A stretch of 64,000 nt of DNA from Anaerohalosphaeraceae bacterium. GTDB taxonomy: Bacteria; Planctomycetota; Phycisphaerae; Sedimentisphaerales; UBA12454. Numbering within the stretch: position 1 is the stretch's first letter; every line of letters starts with the position of its first letter. The translations under genes were made by a program, and so were the position numbers. Below are positions 60,738-64,000 of this stretch, piece by piece. The notes below the pieces were generated by a model. That model saw only the letters and a list, made by a program, of their open reading frames with translations, ran no database searches and was not told where the DNA came from. The DNA lies in the NCBI GenBank assembly GCA_021108375.1, contig JAIORA010000012.1:1-64000 (forward strand), read 5' to 3'.

Positions 60738-62657
60738 CTACTCAACTCCTTCAAGCCAGTAATCGGCAAAGGCAGCAAAATCGAGCATATCAACCTTGCG
60801 GTCACGGTTTAAATCAGCATCTAAATATATTCTTAAAAATGGATATGTCTGAATTTCTTCCATATCCCAAACATCTACAAAATCCCAGCCGGCATCTAAA
60901 AAAGTGCTTGCCGTTTTCATTTCTGCTGTTGTTTTACCCGTTCCGCCGGCACTGTAGTAAAGGCACCCGGAAGTTTCCTTGTCCCAAAAACTGTTGCTGA
61001 CTGTGGCTCCATAATAACTACGTCCCACCAGTCCGCCAACATCACTGTCGCCGCTGACGGCTCCGGTCGAATAACATTTAACAATCTCGGCCTCAAGATA
61101 ATTGCATCCGCATAATCCGCCGAGGCAGTTGTCCCCGGCAACACTTCCGGTTGCGTAACAGTTTGTTGTTATAGAGAAGTTACTGTTGCTTCCCACGAGT
61201 CCACCTATGCAGTTAGCATCAGTACTAACGCTTGCCGTTGCGTAGCAATAGCTGATAGTGCCGCGGTTGCCCTCACTCCAGCCACTGTTCATTCCCACCA
61301 GCCCTCCGATGCACCTGTCTCCTGTAAGAGTGCCTGTTGCGTAACATTCTGTGATATATCCGTAGTTTCGTCCCAGCAGTCCGCCGATTACATCCGAATC
61401 GATACCGCCGGTAATACTGCAGTTTTCAATGCCAAGATTTTTAATCACGGCATCGTTGTCTGTATATCCAAACAAACCGAGGTAATCAGTATTCGCCCCT
61501 GCGGTATCAATTGTAAGATTAGATATTTTATGGTAATCGCCGTCAAAACTTCCCGTAAACTCCGTACCTTGAAAACCACCATCAGTTGAAATGTCAGGCG
61601 AAATAACCGCAGTTGTGTATGTTGTGCCGGCCAAATCAATATCTGTTTCCAGCCGGGTATAAAGGCCGCTGGCCCAATACAAATCGTCAGAACTAAAATC
61701 GTTAAAATCAGCCAGTGTTCGGATAAGAAAAGGATCCGTCTCGGAGCCGGTGCCAGTCAGAGAATGCCGCGGATAATCGACGTTACCACTTTCTATCGTC
61801 CATATATAACTGGTACCATTGACGGTTTCGCCGAGAAAATCCCAGCCAGCATCAGTGAAGGTGCTTTCCTCCTGCATCTCAGAAGTCGTCTTACCTGTTC
61901 CGCCGGCACTGGTAAACGTCCCGCTGGTTTGGACATCCCAAAAACAGGCTGTGATAGTATCGCTGTTGCCGCTGCCAATCAGCCCACCAACGTCGGCACT
62001 GCCGCTGACAGCTCCGGTCGAATAACAATAACTGATATTTCCGTTATAGCTGTATCCTACCAAACCTCCGATTTTGCTGTCATCACCGATTATGCTTATC
62101 TGGGCATAGCAGTTGTTGATATTGCCGTTATTGTTATTGCCGACCAATCCGCCGATACGGTCATCACCGGACAGACTGCCAGTCGCACAGCATTCTTCGA
62201 TAGTGCCATAGTTAAAACCGGCCAAAGCGCCAATAAAATCAGAATCACATCTGCCGATTATATTGCAGTCAGCCACAGTGAGATTTTTGACCACACCGAC
62301 AGAGTCAATATATCCGAACAGACCGAGATAATGGTTCAGCAAATGCCCAGTATTAATTGTAAGGTTGACTATTCCATAGCCATTGCCGTCGAAGTTGCCG
62401 GAAAATTGGGACGATGCATCCGGTGAAACAGGTGCATTAGTGTATGTTATCCCCGCAAGGTTAACATCGGTTTCAAGGCGAGTATAATCATCCCAATAAT
62501 TCGCATCAGCGACAAAATCGTTAAAATCAGACAACGACTGAATAAGATACGGGTCGCTTTCTGTACCGCTACCGGAAATGGCATAGACATTTATCGAAAG
62601 AACAGTCAGAACCAGTAATACAAAAATTGTAAACGTAGATTTGTCAATCTTTTTCAT
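60738..62657 (-). CDS. Secreted GLUG-repeat protein with dockerin-like tail
   Basis: A 639-residue protein starting at MKKIDKSTFTIFVL, since AAAGGAG is properly spaced from that ATG and abuts the earlier one. Signal peptide to about residue 28. The rest is a duplicated unit: each half opens with GSGTESDPYLIQSL or GTGSETDPFLIRTL and carries GLUG-type repeats (IGGLVGNNNNGNI, VGGLIGSGNSDTI, IGGLVGMNSG, LGGLCGCNYLEAEI). It ends in DLNRDRKVDMLDFAAFADYW, an EF-hand-like calcium loop of the dockerin type common in Phycisphaerae. It is probably a surface adhesin or scaffold part. Confidence 0.88.
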   Translation of the reverse strand: MKKIDKSTFTIFVLLVLTVLSINVYAISGSGTESDPYLIQSLSDFNDFVADANYWDDYTRLETDVNLAGITYTNAPVSPDASSQFSGNFDGNGYGIVNLTINTGHLLNHYLGLFGYIDSVGVVKNLTVADCNIIGRCDSDFIGALAGFNYGTIEECCATGSLSGDDRIGGLVGNNNNGNINNCYAQISIIGDDSKIGGLVGYSYNGNISYCYSTGAVSGSADVGGLIGSGNSDTITACFWDVQTSGTFTSAGGTGKTTSEMQEESTFTDAGWDFLGETVNGTSYIWTIESGNVDYPRHSLTGTGSETDPFLIRTLADFNDFSSDDLYWASGLYTRLETDIDLAGTTYTTAVISPDISTDGGFQGTEFTGSFDGDYHKISNLTIDTAGANTDYLGLFGYTDNDAVIKNLGIENCSITGGIDSDVIGGLLGRNYGYITECYATGTLTGDRCIGGLVGMNSGWSEGNRGTISYCYATASVSTDANCIGGLVGSNSNFSITTNCYATGSVAGDNCLGGLCGCNYLEAEIVKCYSTGAVSGDSDVGGLVGRSYYGATVSNSFWDKETSGCLYYSAGGTGKTTAEMKTASTFLDAGWDFVDVWDMEEIQTYPFLRIYLDADLNRDRKVDMLDFAAFADYWLEGVE

Positions 62658-62709
62658 CTTCATCTCCTTTAAAAATTGTTAGGGACCCACCCCCAAGCTT
62701 TAACCCGTC

Positions 62710-62738
62710 ATTGTACCAGATTTGTCTTGAAAAGTCAA
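62710..62738 (-). promoter_or_regulatory. Sigma-70-type promoter of the GLUG protein gene
   Basis: On the minus strand TTGACT (62733-62738), a 17-base spacer, TACAAT (62710-62715). The start near 62703 gives a leader of about 45 bases. Confidence 0.75.
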
Positions 62739-62848
62739 GTGTTTTTCGCTGTTAGCCCAACAGTTTTTCAGCCGGAATAACCGTCAAGATACCGATTTAT
62801 TGGGATTTGTTTTTGCGAATGATTTACATCTTTCACTTCGCCATTTAG

Positions 62849-63422
62849 CCCTGGCAACTTGTTTGCCGGGGTTTTCTTTTGCGAATGATTTACATCTTTC
62901 ACTTCGCCGTTTAGCCCTGCCATCACTATGGCAGGGTTGCCCTTTTTCGGCCACAGGTCGGATGTTTAGCCCCCAAGCCTGCTTGGGGGGGCTTTTGTTT
63001 TGAATTTTAATTTTTGGTTATTTGGTATTGTTTAGGATTTAGATATTAGAATTTAGGATTTATTTTCCCGCCCACACCGCCACTTAGCCGTCGTGGCCTG
63101 CCCGACGGTTCACGCTTGCGTATTTTCTATCCCATCCTCATCGCATAAAAGCCGAGCCGCGTGAGCGGCCGGAATACTTCTTGTCATTGCGAGCGCAGCG
63201 CGGCAATCTATCTTTTTACTTTTTTAAAATCTGTGTAATCTGTGAAATCAGTGTCTAAAAACTCTGTGCTCTCTGTGTCCTCTGTGGCTAAAATAATCCG
63301 TGGTTAATTTCTTTTGTCATTCCCGCGAAAGCGGGAATCCATTTTTCTGTATCTTGTTTTTTAATCAGTGCTCTCTGCGTAATCAGTGTTTAAATAATCC
63401 ATCCCGATTTATCGGGATTCCT
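62849..63422. repeat. Long spacer of dispersed repeats
   Basis: At least eight hairpin copies: CCCTGGCAA/TTGCCGGGG (62849-62871), CCCTGCCAT/ATGGCAGGG (62915-62936), CCCCCAAGC/GCTTGGGGG (62970-62990), CCGTCGTGG..CGACGG (63088-63108), GCCGAGCCGC-GTGA (63151-63172), GTCATTGCGAGCGCAGCG (63183-63208), GTCATTCCCGC-GAAA (63317-63341), AATCCATCCCGATT (63396-63422), plus CTCTGTGTCCTCTGTGG runs (63255-63290). No gene was seen. Confidence 0.72.
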
Positions 63423-63460
63423 CAACTCAAAACTCAAAACTACTCATCACCGTGGCAATC

Positions 63461-64000
63461 TCAAGTATGAGATTTTATTTCATACATCGAATCTGACTCT
63501 TTTTGTTTTGCCAGAACCTCTGCGGCAATTTTACGATTAACTATATGGTAGTCCAGCACGCCTGCATAACCGCCGTCGGCATTGCGAACGAGAAGAAAAT
63601 CCTGCTCCTGATTCTTAATTTGTTCAAAAGATTCTGCCAACGGCATTGCCCCATCGACAAACTCGCCCGTCGGACTCATAATATCCATCGCTATCAGCCA
63701 CTCGTTCATCTCCTGATTCGCCATCGCATTGCGAATATCGTTCAGCGTTATCGAGCCGATTGGTTTTTCATTACTATCCAAAACCGGATAACAAAAATTC
63801 GATGTCGAGCTGACCAGCCCAATCACCTCGCCCAGCGACATACCGGCAGTAATAACCGGAACCTTACCATCCATCACGTCCGCAACTTTATGCACCTTAA
63901 TCAAATCTTCCGCTGTAACGTTGAGTCCAATTTCTTTCGCCCAGCCAGCACCGATTTTAACGAATATTGGGCCAATAATTTGCAGCACAAGTGCCCCGCT
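63461..64000 (-). CDS. C-terminal CBS-domain region of a transporter, partial
   Basis: The frame is open to the window edge, so the N-terminus is missing. The visible 179 residues begin with the end of a hydrophobic segment (SGALVLQIIGPIFVKIGAGWAKE) and continue with two CBS domains: VADVMDGKVPVITAGMSLGEVIGLV..YPVLDSNEKPIGSITLNDI and AMDIMSPTGEFVDGAMPLAESFEQI..GYAGVLDYHIVNRKI. CBS pairs of this kind follow the membrane part of ClC-type chloride channels and of some cation/proton antiporters; I cannot tell which. They probably bind an adenine nucleotide and gate transport. Confidence 0.8.
   Translation of the reverse strand, partial: SGALVLQIIGPIFVKIGAGWAKEIGLNVTAEDLIKVHKVADVMDGKVPVITAGMSLGEVIGLVSSTSNFCYPVLDSNEKPIGSITLNDIRNAMANQEMNEWLIAMDIMSPTGEFVDGAMPLAESFEQIKNQEQDFLLVRNADGGYAGVLDYHIVNRKIAAEVLAKQKESDSMYEIKSHT

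Noticed and set aside
1-64000. tRNA, rRNA, tmRNA or RNase P RNA genes
   Set aside because: I looked for T-loop (GGTTCRAATC) and other conserved core sequences and saw none in a convincing context. A covariance-model scan would be decisive.

Overview
The window looks like a chromosomal segment of an anaerobic or microaerophilic member of the Planctomycetota, most likely class Phycisphaerae. This is inferred from the gene content: a PEP-CTERM protein, a secreted GLUG-repeat protein with a dockerin-like C-terminal EF-hand tail, a MerR/BldC-type HTH fused to a degenerate receiver, an S16 protein with a long Lys/Ala/Glu tail, a stand-alone GroES, and an oxygen/NO-defence cluster typical of anaerobes. 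No rRNA, tRNA or CRISPR array was found.

Layout, left to right. 0-3 kb: two membrane proteins and hisFH. 3.3-4.5 kb: a sigma-54-type promoter, a degenerate receiver-domain protein, and a tandemly repeated structured RNA with four anti-Shine-Dalgarno-like motifs, ending in an intrinsic terminator. 4.9-12 kb: a Na/Pi cotransporter, a lipoprotein cyclophilin, a helicase remnant, and a GntR-ABC-permease operon. 12.7-18.2 kb: ffh, a small ORF, rpsP, trmD, rplS, yraN and tatD. 18.2-22 kb: prmC and a thiF-S-G-H operon behind a TPP riboswitch with terminator. 22-25.5 kb: glyS, a PspC protein and asnS. 25.5-31.5 kb, all minus strand: an Rrf2 regulator, hcp, cupin and ferredoxin operon next to a PerR, rubrerythrin, flavodiiron, desulfoferrodoxin and rubredoxin group; together these would reduce O2, peroxide, superoxide and NO. 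31.7-44 kb: a broken URO-D-like gene, secreted proteins, ribE, pdxA, rsmA, a fumarase alpha subunit, an S55 peptidase and an RluD-type enzyme. 44-52.4 kb: a regulator, a sodium:solute symporter, groES and topA, separated by two families of MITE-like palindromic elements and a second short RNA carrying the same C/U-rich motif. 52.9-58.6 kb: argB-argD-argF followed without a gap by an MjaI-type methylase/endonuclease pair and rdgB. 59-64 kb: a class II aldolase, two surface proteins and the C-terminal CBS region of a transporter that runs off the window.

The long spacers are packed with dispersed hairpins. The stem sequences differ between copies but stay paired, and many loops fit GNRA. The strongest candidate for something undescribed is the pair of CUCCUCC-bearing RNAs at about 3.8-4.5 kb and 49.12-49.19 kb. 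Both end in intrinsic terminators, and the first has covarying hairpins and a terminator loop complementary to the loops of its own repeats. All functional readings of these RNAs are inference from sequence.
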